Shown: positions 44,398 to 57,065 of the stretch, in pieces
Numbering within the stretch: the stretch's first letter is position 1
Layout: each line of letters starts with the position of its first letter
From: Dipteronia dyeriana
Taxonomy: Eukaryota > Streptophyta > Magnoliopsida > Sapindales > Sapindaceae
NCBI GenBank assembly: GCA_032871835.1
Contig: CM065296.1
Span: forward strand, 56,139,288-56,203,287
DNA: 64,000 bases
Direction: 5' to 3'
Position numbers and translations under genes: made by a program
Notes under the pieces: generated by a model
What the model saw: the letters and a program-made list of their open reading frames with translations, nothing else
Told to the model about the DNA's origin: nothing
The model's database searches: none

Positions 44398-47300
44398 AGA
44401 TAATACTTTAAACTAATGATAATTACGTCACATGGAAAATGAATATTGGGTTGTTGTTGCAAATTGAAAAGTATAAGTTTATTTTGTATATTCCTCAACC
44501 ACCAAAACTAATTAATATACTCAGGAGCAAAGAGATGAGTATCAGTAGTGGAAGTCTTTAAATGAGATGGCTAAATGTACGTTACATTATGGCCATCATT
44601 TCCAACGTGTTGCAACAACAACATGAAGGAATGGAGACTGCTGCCGATATTATGATGTCTCTAGACGGGGATTCATATGGTTGGTAAAGTTGCTATTGTT
44701 AAGACCTGTCAGAAGGTCAAGTAATAACAGAGGAAAAAGCAACTTGGGCCTTCTTAGAAGGAGACCAAGAAAGTAACCAAGATCAAAGGGAAATGTTTCC
44801 TTTGTGGTGAAATAGGTCATAGGAAATAGACTGAATAAGAATGAATTCAACTTGCATTTTGGCAATGGAGCATTGGTGTCTACTGGTGTAGTGGGAGATA
44901 TTAGAATCAATTTAGATTCTTATAGGAATTTATTTTTAATAAACGTTTATTATGTACCACAATTCAAGAGGAATTTAATTTCAGTTTCTTGTTTAAATAA
45001 ATTTGGTTATTCAGTTACTTTTAATAAAGCTTTAATTTTTAGTAAGAATGACAAAATTATTTGCAAAGGTACATTGGAAAACGGTTTATTCTATTTGCAT
45101 GGAAATATCTCTCACTTGTTAGACACGGAATCAACGGAACCCAATCATAAAAGAGTAAAATTATCAAAAGATGAAACCTACCTATGGCATTTGCGCCTAG
45201 GTCATATCAACCTTAATAGGATTAAAAGATTGGTATGTGACGGACCTCTAAGTGATTTAAAGGTTGATGATCTACCAACTTGTGAATCTTGTTTGGAAGG
45301 TAAAATGACCAAAAGGTCGTTTACGACCAAAGGCGCAAGAGCCATTGAATGTTTAGGATTGACACACATTGATATGTGTGGACCTATGAGCATTCAAGCT
45401 AGAGGTGGATATGAGTACTTCAGCACTTTCACGGATGATCACTCAAGATTTGGCTATGTGTATCTCATGAGACATAAGTCGGATGCTTTTGATATGTTCA
45501 AAGCATTTAAAGCTGAAGTAGAAAATCAGCTTGAGAAACGCATAAAAATCTTGAGGTCCGATCGTGGTAGAGAATATCTATATGGTCAGTTTCAACAATA
45601 TCTTATTGATAATGGAATTATTTCTCAGTTTTCTGCACCAGGCACACCCCAACAAAATGGGGTGACAGAAAAGAGAAATAGAACTCTTTTGGATATGGTT
45701 AGGTCTATGTTGAGTTATAAACTGCCATGTATATTCTAAACGATGTACTATCTAAGTCGGTTCCTAAAACACCGCATAAGTTGTGGACTGGGTGAAAGCC
45801 TAGTTTACAATACTAAAGGATATTTGGATGTCCGGCGCACGTGTTAAAAGGAAAGACAGATAAGATGGAGCCCGTTAAAAAACATGCATATTTGTAGGGT
45901 ATCCAAAAGGAACAAAAGGATATTATTTTTATAGACCTTCAGATCTTAAAGTATTTGTTTAGACAAATGCAAAATTTTTAGAAGAGGACTATATGAATAA
46001 TTTTGTGCCTAAAAGTAGAATTGTCCTAAATGAGCTTTTAGGAGATACAATTCCACAAGAGGTTTCGCAACCAAGCCCAATTGTAAGTCCCGTACCAACA
46101 CAAGATCAACAATCTACCATACCTCATTGTAGTGGGAGGGTTGTTAGACAACCCAAGAGATACATTGGTCTAGGAGAATTTGTAGAGAATCTTTCGGACC
46201 ACGATGATCCTTATACGTACAAGGAAGCAATGGAAGATGTTGATTGTCACCATTGGCAAAAGGCAATGCAATCCGAAATTGAATCTATGTTCAAAAATAA
46301 AGTCTGGTCTCTTGTAGACTTGCCTAAAGGGATAAAACCCATCGGGTGCAAGTGGGTATACAAGAGGATTAGAGGAATGGATGGAAAAGTGGAAACCTTT
46401 AAGGCTAGATTGGTAGCTAAAGGTTATACATAGAAGGAAGATATCGATTATGAGGAAACCTTCTCTCCTATGGCCATGCTTAAATCCATTAGGATACTCT
46501 TATCCATTGCGGCATCTCTAGACCTAGAGATTTGGCAAATGGACGTCAAGACAGCTTTCCTTAATGGAATCTTGACGAAAGCATCTATATGATGCAACCA
46601 GAAGGATTCATTGAAAAGGGCCAAGAGAAAAGGGTATACAAGTTGCAAAGATCCATATATGGATTTAAGCAAGCATCCATATCCTAAAACATAAGGTTCG
46701 ATCAAGCCATGAAAATTTTTGGATTTATTCAAAACCTTGATGAACCTTGTGTATACAAAAGGATTAAAGGCGACAAGTTGGTTTTTCTAGTTCATTACGT
46801 TGATGATATACTACTCATCGGAAATGATGTAGGTGTACTGACATCAATAAAAGAATGGTTAGCAAAACAATTTGATATGAACGACTTAGGAGAAGCAAGT
46901 TATATTCTTGGTATCCAAGTCAAAAGGGATAGAAAGAATAGAATGATTGCATTATCCCAAGCTTCATACATAGATAAAATCTTTCTAGGTTTTCCATGCA
47001 AGATTCCAAGAAAGGTATGTTACCTTTCAGGCATGGAATCAAACTTTCTAAGGAACAAGTTCCTAAGAATGAGCATGAAGAGCAATTCATGAGTAGGGTT
47101 CCATTTGCATCGGCAATTGGAAGTCTCATGTATGCATTGCTCTACACTAAACCAGATATTTGTTTTGTTGTAGGCATAGTTAACAGGTTTCAATCGAAAC
47201 CTAGTCCTGATCACTGGACGACAGTCAAGCATATTTTCAAGTATCTTAGGAGAATGAGAGATTATATACTTGTATACTCTTGAGGGGATTTAATTCCTGT

Positions 47301-47781
47301 TGGGTATACAGATTCTGATTTTCAGTCAGATTCTGACTCTAGGAGATCGACATCAGGATCTGTGTTTACCATTGGAGGAGGGGTAGTCATATGGAGGAGT
47401 ATCAAGCAATCTTGTATTGCTGATTCCACCATGGAAGCCGAGTATGTTGCTACATGCGAGGCTGCTAAAGAGGTTGTCTGGCTCCGCCAATTCTTGATTG
47501 ACTTGGAAGTGGTTCCTGAAGCGAATAAGCAGATCACTATCTATTGTGACAATAATGGAGCAGTGGCTAATTCGAGAGAACCAAGAAGTCAAAAGAGAGG
47601 GAAACACATTGAAAGAAAGTATCACCTTCTAAGGGAAATTGTTCATAGGGGTGACGTGATGATTACCAAGATCGCGTCAGCAGAAAATCTAACGGGTCCT
47701 TTTACAAAGGCTCTTCCTCAAAAGAGTTTTGATGGGCATCTAGAGAACATGTGGATGAGAGATATGACACATTTGCTATAG
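44398..47781 (+). pseudogene. Copia gag-pol polyprotein of element E, disrupted
   Basis: Order is typical Copia: gag debris (44398-44665, NDNYVTWKMNIGLLLQIEKY; SNVLQQQHEGMETA), half a knuckle (CFLCGEIGHRK, ~44790-44825), the C-terminal part of protease (active-site DSG region deleted), pre-integrase HHCC (H113/H118/C144/C147 of the 44852-45739 frame), integrase with D174, D237 and E273, reverse transcriptase (WSLVDLPKGIKPIGCKWVYK; YVDD at 46796-46807), and RNase H (YTDSDF; DNNGAVANS; KHIERKYHLLREIV). Lesions include the protease deletion, stop at 45737, several stops to 45963, stop at 46431, frameshift near 46574, stop near 46684, frameshift near 46990 and stop at 47281. Catalytic residues of integrase and RT are still readable but the enzyme set is dead. 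Confidence 0.9.
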
Positions 47782-47782
47782 A

Positions 47783-47795
47783 GCAAGTGGGAGAT
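47783..47795 (+). other. Polypurine tract of element E
   Basis: 'gcaagtgggagat' just before the 3' LTR. Confidence 0.75.
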
Positions 47796-50223
47796 TGTTA
47801 GGATTATGCTCGATAACAAGAGTGTAATAGTGTAATTAACAATCTTTTCATATGAATAAAGTGATTTCTAGTTTAACAAATCTTATAGCATTTATAGTTT
47901 AATTATTATAATTGTCAAAAGTAAATAATCATAAGGTCAAAAGACTATGAGAAAATAAGAATTGTTCATACATATAGATATGTATAAGGTAGACACAATT
48001 CTTTAGTTAGTCTTAAATAATATTCACAACTTAAGATAGAAGGTTGGGCGCCTTTATCTTGTCAAAGTTGTAGATTATTTTGCTAGCATTTGAGTGAGAT
48101 CAAATGTGTATGATGAGTCTAAAATCATAAAAGTGTGGTGCCGTTGGACAAAAGAATCTAGTGCACTGGGTGCATTGAATAGGATCAAAATGAAATACTT
48201 TATCTAGAACCGTCAATGGATATAATTTTCATTTGAAGACAATCGGAGAGTCTATCTAAATCCTGAGATAAATGATGGACTTATGGTTGCAAGTGTTATC
48301 ATTTGAGCAATCAATGAGTACGATTATATAGCATAGTCTATCCTCGATAGTTTGGTGGTATTCATTTGTTAATCGATAGTGGACTTCATTTATAGATATG
48401 GACATCGTGGCTCTATTTATTGAATGAGAGTAGAATACCATCATATGGATGTTTTGAGGTATTGGATATTAAATCTTAACGTTAAGTTTTCAATAGTGTC
48501 TATTGAAACATGGCTTCTGGACAAGTCAAAATATCCAAGTTCAAAATGTGGTCATATGAGTAAATATGGTAACTTGGAGAGCTATAGACGGTCTATGAGC
48601 TCTTAGCGATTACTGGTATTCTTCACGAGGATACACTTTCTCCAATAAGGTTGTCTAGGGTATGAATGAGTAACATCAACTTATTCTATCTTTACTTGAG
48701 AGTTCAATTTTAGTTCTTTAGTGGAATGAACTAAAATTAAATAGATCGGACCGAAGTAAATCATTTGTTGATTGTGATTGGGTTGTGTCTATTGGAGCTT
48801 AAATTTAGATAGTCCGCCAAGATACCCAATCCACACGAACTTGCATGGATCACTTGATATATTATATTGGACCAATTTAGGGGTCCATCTAGAATTGTAT
48901 TAAGGCATGTGAACTTATTTCTTTTTGTAAGAATAGGTCTAGTTCACATGTGGACTTTTTTATTAAGGTCCAATGGATTTAATAAAATATGAAAAATAAT
49001 ATATGGCCCTTATATATGGTATGGGCGGCAAGGCTATCGAGAATAGCTTAAATATATTTTTTTAATTTATTATTTAATTAAATAGAAATTAATTAATTTG
49101 TTGATTAATTAATTATTTAATTAAATGTCAAAATCTTTTTCTTAGTAGGAGATGGTCTCCTAAAACTATACTATTGTTGGTAGTATAGTTTATGTTAAAG
49201 ACTATATTTGATAAGTAGATAAATAAAAGGAATTATTTATCTAATCAAATTAGGAAGTTTTTAATATGGTTACAAATACATTATTGAGTTGGATTAAGAG
49301 TCTTGGTTGAGGATAGAATTTATTTTTGAAAAGGATTCTTAATCATCAAGTAAATCTACCTAAGGAAAGGATTTTTAACTACCACGTAAATCCTTCTTAG
49401 GAAAGGATTTGTGATCCTAATCTATATCATATAAAATTCGGCCAGCCCATATATATACACAAAAGGATAGAATTCCTTTAAATAAGGATTCTTAACTACC
49501 AAATAAATCCACCTAAGGAAAGGATTCTTGCCAACCAAGTAAATCCTTCTTAGGAAAGGATTTATGATCCTATATATATGTGTGTGTGTGATTTTCGGCC
49601 AGCCCTAAGATTCTATGATGAAAATTTCAGCCATGCTAGGTAATTTTCAAGAGAGAATTTGGCATAGCAAGAGAGAATTTTGAGGGAGAAAATTTTAGTT
49701 TTTGCTCTAGACAAAATTCGATCAACTCATAGATAAAGGGTGTGGAATTCGGCCAAGGAGAAAAGAGAAAAAGAGAACGTTTTTGATTTCGATAGTACAC
49801 TAGTATCCTTTACATCAAAAGGGTTTTGTGTACAAAATCGAATCAAAGTTCACGCGAGTTTCAATCAAATTGATTGATAATTCACAAGTGACTGGACGTT
49901 CTTGGATTTTTCTCTTGGAGGATATTTGTAACTAACAAAGAAAAGATTTTGTTAGTCTCCATCCTTAAGTATACAATTTAAAGAAAGGGAGCCCACACTC
50001 CTAGGTGATTCACATTCGTGATTGGATTGGAAGATCTTACGAATCAATTCGGCACTTGTTCAATCATCATGAGAAAAAGGTACGCTAATTATATATATAT
50101 ATCAATTAATCTAGGGTTAAGGTTCTCGTTGCATAAAGGGAAAAAATTTTATATACGCAAACCCTAAATTTTGTTTTTTTATCACGCTTCCGTTGCGTTT
50201 TTGAACCCGTTCTTTTCCATAAA
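47796..50223 (+). repeat. 3' LTR of element E
   Basis: 2428 bp, starts TGTTAGGATT; the end has drifted to TTTTCCATAAA (TTTTCCTTACA in the other two copies). Contains a ~154 bp tandem duplication (49311-49464 and 49465-~49606) marked by 'ggatagaatt...cttaggaaaggattt.tgatcct...cggccagcc'. Confidence 0.9.
49311..49606. repeat. ~154 bp tandem duplication in the element E LTR
   Basis: Two units sharing 'aaatccacctaaggaaagga', 'aaatccttcttaggaaagga' and 'cggccagccc'. The same pair exists in the solo copy at 56750-57060, so it is a family trait. Confidence 0.75.
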
Positions 50224-50228
50224 TGGAA

Positions 50229-50330
50229 GTCTAGTAACATGTTGACTATGACCACTAGGAATGAAAATGTTTCATCTAGGTGGATTAGAAAAAATGAACC
50301 CGCATGCTATTATGTTAATTCTAACCCATA
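50229..50330 (+). pseudogene. gag-like gene of element D, 3' end after element E
   Basis: Reads ...NMLTMTTRNENVSSRWIRK then NEPACYY, matching the C-terminal end of the B gag (MMILTTRNNNVSPKWIKK at ~18270-18325). Confirms the insertion point of E inside gag. Confidence 0.75.
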
Positions 50331-51613
50331 GATTCAACTAGGTCTAATAGACTTGGTATGTTTATAGGGGCTCATTCCTCCCATTGACTTTGTTAGAATT
50401 GACCCCATTTGGGGAGATCAAGTAAAGAGAACGAAATTGCATTCTTGAAATGTGCAAAACTTTGATATACTTTATGCCTCTTTATTAATTGCTTGAGATA
50501 CTAGGTTGCACATATGTGATTATATGGTATTTTTGTTCAATATGTGTGTAATGTTAATATGTTTGTAATCCGTGTCGCATTCATGTTAAAACATGAATTT
50601 TTGGGCTATGAGGATCAATTAGGAAGTATATTTGAAAGACCTATAATTTATCTCCATGACATGTGAACTTGATTATGACATGCTTTAAATGATATGCATG
50701 AAATGCTTTTGATTGCATTATTGCAATTGTGTGTGAATGCAAAGGAGAAAACTAATCAATAAGGATATTCTATCCATGCAATCAATAAGGATTTTATATC
50801 TAAATTAGTCTTCGCTATCTCCTTAGTGGTTAAAGAAGACTACTATCATACGGATAATTATCCAAAAAAAACTATTAGGATCTCTTGATCCAATGTCTTG
50901 ATTTGCCCTTAAGGATTGATATAGTTGTTTGTGCGTTAAAAATGCTTTTGAAAAACTATATCACGTTTGCTTATGACAAAAGGGTACGAATTGGTTTGAA
51001 TTCTTATGGAAACCCTTTTGATGTTTGTTTTTCCAAATACCATCGCTTGAACTTCGATGTTATATGTCTTTTATGCAAAGCAACATTTTCACACATTCTC
51101 TTTAAAATAAAACTCCTTCAATCTCTCTCAATTGTTCAAGTTGCATAAATTTTATGTATTTGATTTCGCAATGTATTTGTGCGAATAGCTCTCTTTTCTA
51201 AAACAACCCGGTAGAGGGAGCTCCTTTGCCTATGTCATGAAAAAAAAGGGGAGAAGCCTTGAGAGATATATGGGGAGAAATGTTTTATGCTTTTGGGAGA
51301 AGTCTTGGGAGAGAGTAACCGTTTAGGGGAAGCATTGCATTGCACTACATTATATTGACTATATTGACCTTTTAATGCAAATGCTTGTTTTGTTTTGAAC
51401 ACCTCACATGCACTTGTTCTTGGAAAGTACTTTCTTGCTAATATGTGTAGGTCTAATGATCTATAAAGAGATTGAAGACTTTGAAGACTTAGTATCTTAG
51501 GCTTCTCTCATTGTAGCATAGAATATATCATCGTTGACCAATAGCTTTTATTTTGATTTGTGAGGAATGTTTGTAAGTGGTGATTTTGTCATGAAATATC
51601 CAAAGAGGGAGAA
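50331..51613 (+). other. Non-coding 3' internal region and polypurine tract of element D
   Basis: Shares blocks with B and A ('ctactatcatacgga' at 50840; 'ccaaataccatcg' at 51033). Ends in 'ccaaagagggagaa' (51600-51613), the polypurine tract. Confidence 0.7.
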
Positions 51614-53059
51614 TGTAAGGACCTTAATTTAATATTGGCTTATTTCTTGACAAATCACATTGGGGATGTTTGTGTAACGGGTAGCATAGGTTCTACAAGT
51701 GTGGTGTACTCGAAGACAGGCTTTCGGTCATCTCATGAACTTCAAAAGGTAATTCACTTGTGCTTAATTCTCTTTTAAGAGGTTTTAGTAGCACACACTC
51801 ACATATCATGCATTTGTATTGATATGCATTTGTTGTTGCGCACACGTACACGCACACACACATACATACACACACACACACACACACTTACATGCATTTG
51901 AGTTGTTATACGTTTGTTTATTATTGCTCATGTGGGCATTCCTTCACAATCACGCTTGCACTTCATTTCTAGATTTAATTGTGGTTTTGTATTATGTCTG
52001 TGCTTACACGATGGTATGCTTGTTTTAGCGTGGTAAAGTGACCATTTGAGAAGGTTCCATTCTTCTCTTGTTTTGAAATTTGGTCACAATGTTTTTTCCA
52101 TGAGTTTAGGCATTCTTGTTGTTGTCCAAATCTAACCTTTGGTCACACATTTGACTATAACTCATTCCACAATCATCCAAATCATGTTTTGTTAATTAGA
52201 GTAGAAAGTAGACTTCCATACATTTTCAACAGTATATTATACAAAAGGTTTGGATGTTGTTTGGTCATGTTTTAAGCCCTTGGAAATTCACTTTTTGAAT
52301 TTCATACGGTGCGCTCCGTTTTAACGATCGCGGTTTGAATCACGGTATGCATCGCAGAATTTGGTAGTGGTATGGGTGTGCTGGTGTGCATGGGTGAGTG
52401 CACGGGTCCCACCCGTGCATTGTGCTGTTTTTGGCCAAAAACCTCTTTTTGTTTTGTGTCATTTTTCACCCTATATATTCGTTATCTTTTTCCCCATTTA
52501 GACCTAGAAATCGAAATTTCTAGATCCTAGTGAGAGAATGAGTTCCCTTAAAGAGAGAAAGCTTCAAGCTTTATTCTTTAACTCTCCAAACTCAAAGCCT
52601 ATCATTCATTCATGAATCAAAGATCTTCTAGCTTCATCTAGGTTACATTCTTGCAAGGGTCTTCATCATTGAGTTGACTTGGTAAGTTGAACAAAAACCC
52701 ATCTTTGTTAATTGTTCTTACTTTCCAAGATTGTGTTTTTATTGCATTTATTAGTTGATTAAATGCTAGGACTCTATTTATTGCATTTATTTATGAGTTC
52801 CATTCCATGTTTGGGGTTTGTTTGTGATAGCTAACATTTATGACATATTTTCCTTCTAGTTAATTAGGTCTCATTGACTACATTTCGCATTTATTGCCCT
52901 TGCCTTATTATGACAACTTAGGTTGATTTGGCTTGTTTGACAATTAGATTGTTAGATTTGTATCTCCACATCTAATTAAGCATTTAGTGTCTTATCTTGT
53001 ACTCTATTGCATCTAGAATATTCATATATTCACTTAGCCTTTTTGTCTCTTCTTTGAGA

Positions 53060-53067
53060 GTTAAGTC
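53060..53067. other. Left TSD of hAT MITE (GTTAAGTC)
   Basis: Repeated at 53757-53764. The 5' LTR of D has the single, empty-site copy in 'gagagttaagtcttgtgac' at ~39262. Confidence 0.9.
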
Positions 53068-53756
53068 TAAAGGTGTACAAAAAACCGTCTAACTGAACCA
53101 AACTGACCAACCCAACCCATAAAGTTTGGGTTGGTTCGATTACAAATATAAAAAATGGGTGGTTCGGTTTATCCAAAAGACAAACTGATTACAGGAGGTT
53201 CGGTTTGGGCTGAGTGAAATAATTCACCAACCCAAACCAAATCATATATTTTAGAAAGTAAAAATAATATATAAAATTCTCCTACGATTTCTATTCGGTC
53301 TAGGTTTTCATAACGTTTTCCGATTACGTTATATTATTATTATTTCTTTATTTGTTTTTATACAATTCTTCTGATTTATTGATGTATTAGGATATATATA
53401 TATATACATATTTATATATGTATATATGTATATACATATTTATATATGTATATATGTATATATACATGTAATTACTCGTTTGACTTTTCTGTACTTCCTT
53501 TATATATAATTAATATTTTATGTTATGATTTTTTATATTTAAATATATTTTATAATATATTACAAAAAAATAATTTTAAGTTTGAATCTAAACCGATAAA
53601 CTTATCCAAACCGACCCAAACTTTTTTGGTTTGGTTTGAATCGGTTTGAAAAATCACATTAGTTTGGTTTGGGTTGAAATATAGCCAAACCGGTCTATAT
53701 TGGTTTGGTTTGACATTGTGCTTCAGCCCAAATCAAACCAAAAATGCACACTCCTA
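53068..53756. mobile_element. hAT-type MITE (689 bp) in the element D LTR
   Basis: Ends TAAAGGTGTACA and TGCACACTCCTA (reverse complement TAGGAGTGTGCA), perfect 8 bp TSD GTTAAGTC. Subterminal regions are dense in 'ggtttggtt' / 'aaaccgacc' motifs. The core is AT-rich with 'tatatatgtatatatgta' repeats (53395-53470). No coding capacity. Confidence 0.88.
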
Positions 53757-54133
53757 GTTAAGTCTTGTGATCACAAGGCGTATTGCACAAGCAAGTAAAG
53801 TCTTGCAACCAAGGTGTGGTTGGCAGGTATTGATCAAGATTCACTGTAAAGGCCCGTTGGGTAGTAGTGGTGGGTTAGTAACCGAGAATGGTGTGACTAG
53901 ACGTGAACCTAGGTTTTAAACATCATTACAATAGTAGATTTGAGGATCGAAGTGGCTAAGTGGTTAGCCCGTTGTTTTGTCCTTGTTAAAGGGTTTCTAC
54001 ATAAAAATCAAGTGTTATTTAATTTTCGAATTCCATACTTGATTTTGTATGTGTGGTTATGGGCTAAATTTTTAATATTGACTAATTGATAAAAGTTGGT
54101 AATTAACTTGATTAAAATATATTAAACCCCCCC

Positions 54134-54452
54134 TTCTCATCCCTAGAAAGAGATGAATTTAGAAGGGAATCTAGTCCCATAACGGATTTGAGCAAAGGAG
54201 TTCTGTGAGTGGATATTTTTTTTATTAAAAGTTGTTTGTTTTAGGATTATATGTTGCTTAAATTTTTTAGAGAATTATTAGAAATACATAATTTATTCAT
54301 TTGTTAAGCTAATAGATTTTCAAATGATTTGATATGAATGTTTTAAGAAATGCATATATTTTCCGAAATCATAAATATATTTATTATTGAATTTGATTTA
54401 TAGAATAATATTTTACAAAGAAGTATCAGTACAAGTATTTTCAAACATAAGT
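54134..54452. other. Unassigned interval between element D and the antisense LTR
   Basis: No feature recognised. It contains no primer site next to 54453, which argues that the following LTR is solo. Confidence 0.5.
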
Positions 54453-55257
54453 TGAAAATACACGGGGTGTGTCTAAACAACCTAGGGATGTGAATGAGTT
54501 ATTAATCGATTATTTACCAACTTTTTCGATTAGTCAATATTTACACAATTAACCTGAACAAACAAACAAACAAGCAACAAAAATCAAATGTAAGGTGGGG
54601 AAATAAAAGAACACTTGAATTTTACTTGGAGACCCTCCAATTGTGAAAAACCACGGGACTAGGTATGCTAGCCACTTGAGCCACATAAAATCACTATATT
54701 AAAGGAAGATTACACCCTAAAATGATACACGAACTCTCACTCTTTATAACCTCAGGCTATAGACACTACCACTCATCACTCTTGGTTCAATCCTTAGTTC
54801 AATCCCCTGATCCACTACTCTTGGTGTGAGCATCTCCTATTCTACCTACAGGCATTTTATAGTGGCACTTGGCAAAATGCTTACCAACCAACCCTTGGTT
54901 GCAAGACTTCACTTGCTTGTGCAACTTCACATTGAATCCACAAGACTTTAACTCAATGAAGAGAATAAAATGTCTAGATAATATCCAAAATGCAACAATG
55001 TGTAAGACCATACACAAAATGTCTAACTAGATGTTATAATGCAATTTAACAACCTAGTTATAGAGAATGCCTACATGCACATACATAAGGACTCAATTAG
55101 AAGTAGAGAGAAACTCTAGCAACCTAATTGTCAATTAAACACATAAAAACTTTCATGAACCTGACTAGTTGTATAAAGCCAACCTAATCATCAAAAACAT
55201 AAATGAACATTTATGGAATGGATATCTAGGCATATATGTTCTAATAATGCAAGCTAT

Positions 55258-57011
55258 TGTTGGGATTATGCTCTATAGCAAGAGTGTAATAATGTATTTG
55301 ACATTCTATTCATATTAATAAAGTGACTTCTAGTTTAACAAATCTTATAGCATTTATAGTTTAATTATTATAATTGTCTAAAAGTAAATAATTATAAGGT
55401 CAAAAGACTATGAGAAAAGAAGAATTGTTCATACATCTAGATATGTATGAGGTAGACACAATTCTTTTGTTAGTCTTGAATAATATTCACAACTTAAGAT
55501 AAAAGGTTGAGCGCCAAGTTGTAGATTCTTTTGCTAGCATTTGAGTGAGATCAAATGTGTTATGATGAGTTTAAAATCATCAAAGTTTGGTGTCTTTGGG
55601 CAAAAGAATCTAGTGTACTGGGTGCATTAAATAAGATCATAATGAAATACTTTATCTAGAACCGTCAATGGATAAAAGATTTCATTTGAAGACAATCGGA
55701 GAGTCTATCTCAATCCTAAGATAAATGATAGATTTTTGGTTACAAGTGTTATCATTTGAGCTATCAATGAGTATGATTATATAGCATAGTCTATCCTCGA
55801 TAGTTTGGTGGTATTCATTTGTTAATCGGTAGAGGACTTCATTTATAGATATGGACATCGTGGCTCCATTTATTGAATGAGAGTAGAATACCATCATATG
55901 GATGTTTTGAGGTATTGGATATTAAATCTTAATGTTAAGTTTTCAATAGTGTCTATTGAAACATGGCTTCTGGACAAGTCAAAATATCCAAGTTCAAAAT
56001 GTGGTCATATGAGTAAATATAGTAACTTGGATAGCTATAGGCGGTCTATGAGCTATTGACGATTACTGGTATTCTTCATGAGGATACACTTTCTCCAATA
56101 AGGTTGTCTAGGGTATGAATGAGAAATATTAACTTATTCTATCTTTATTTAAGAGTTCAATTTTAGTTCTTTAGCGGAATGAACTAAAATTAATAAGTGA
56201 ATCATTTGTTGATTGTGATTGGATTGTGTCTATTGGAACTTAAATTTAGATAGCCCGTCAAGATTTCCAATCCACACGAACTTACATGGATCACTTGATA
56301 TATTCTACCAGACCAATTTAGGGGTCCATCTAGAATTGTATTGACACATGTGGACTTGTTTCATTTTGGAAGAATGGATCTAGTTCACATGTGGACTTTT
56401 TATAAAGGTCAAATGGATTTAATAAAATAAGAAAATAATATATTGGGCAATATATATGTGTTGGGCGGCAAAACTATTTATAATAGCTTAATTATATTAT
56501 ATTATTTTATTATTTAATTAAATGGAAATTAATTAATTTGATGATTAATTAATTATTTAATTAAAAGTCAAAATCTTTTTCTAGTAGGAGATGGTCTCCT
56601 AATATTATACTATTGTTGGTAGTATAATTAATATTAAAGAATATATTTGATAAGTAGATAAATAAAAGGAATTATTTATCTAATCAAATTAGGAAGTCTT
56701 TAATATGGTTACAAATACACTATTGAGTTTGATTAGGAGTCTTGGTGTAGGATAGAATTTCTTTTAAAAAATGATTCTTAACCACCAAGTAAATCCACCT
56801 AAGGAAATGATTCTTAACAACCAAGTAAATCCTTCTTAGGAAAGGATTTGTGATCGTAATATATATTCTATGAAGAATTTTGCCAGCCCTATATATATAG
56901 ATAAGAGGATAGAATTCCTTTTAGGAAAGGATTCTTAACTACCAAATAAATCCACTTAAGGAAAGAATTCTTGCCAACTAAGTAAATCCTTCTTAGGATA
57001 GGATTTATGGT

Positions 57012-57065
<54 letters not shown>

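Larger units (their letters stand above)
41804..50223 (+). mobile_element. Element E: full-length Copia element with decayed polyprotein (8420 bp)
   Basis: LTRs at 41804-42958 and 47796-50223, primer site 42961, gag and pol remnants 44398-47781, polypurine tract 47783-47795, TSD TGGAA. Inserted in the gag gene of element D: host similarity breaks exactly at 41803 and continues at 50229. A third copy of its LTR is the solo LTR at 55258. Confidence 0.92.
37879..54133 (+). mobile_element. Element D: gag-only Copia-like element, split by element E
   Basis: 5' LTR 37879-39679, primer site 39682, decayed gag (39800-41803, continuing at 50229), non-coding 3' region to 51613, and 3' LTR 51614-54133 (carrying a MITE and missing its last ~40 bp). 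With E (41804-50223 plus one TSD copy) removed, the internal region is about 3.5 kb, the same as B, and it has no pol. The 3' truncation removes the chance of reading a TSD. Confidence 0.85.
51614..54133 (+). repeat. 3' LTR of element D, with MITE insertion and truncated end
   Basis: Starts TGTAAGGACC. Colinear with 37879-39640 apart from the MITE 53068-53756. Includes TATA-like 'caccctatatatt' (~52477) and a hairpin TGCACGGGT-ccc-ACCCGTGCA (52399-52419). Similarity stops in the C-run at ~54133, about 40 bp short of the LTR end. Confidence 0.85.

Noticed and set aside
46448..46732. Minus-strand 94-codon ORF
   Set aside because: Antisense shadow of the reverse transcriptase region of element E.
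51693..52028. ORFs with VCVCVC or HTHTHT runs (both strands), and 37900-38139
   Set aside because: Translations of (CA)n microsatellites inside D-type LTRs.
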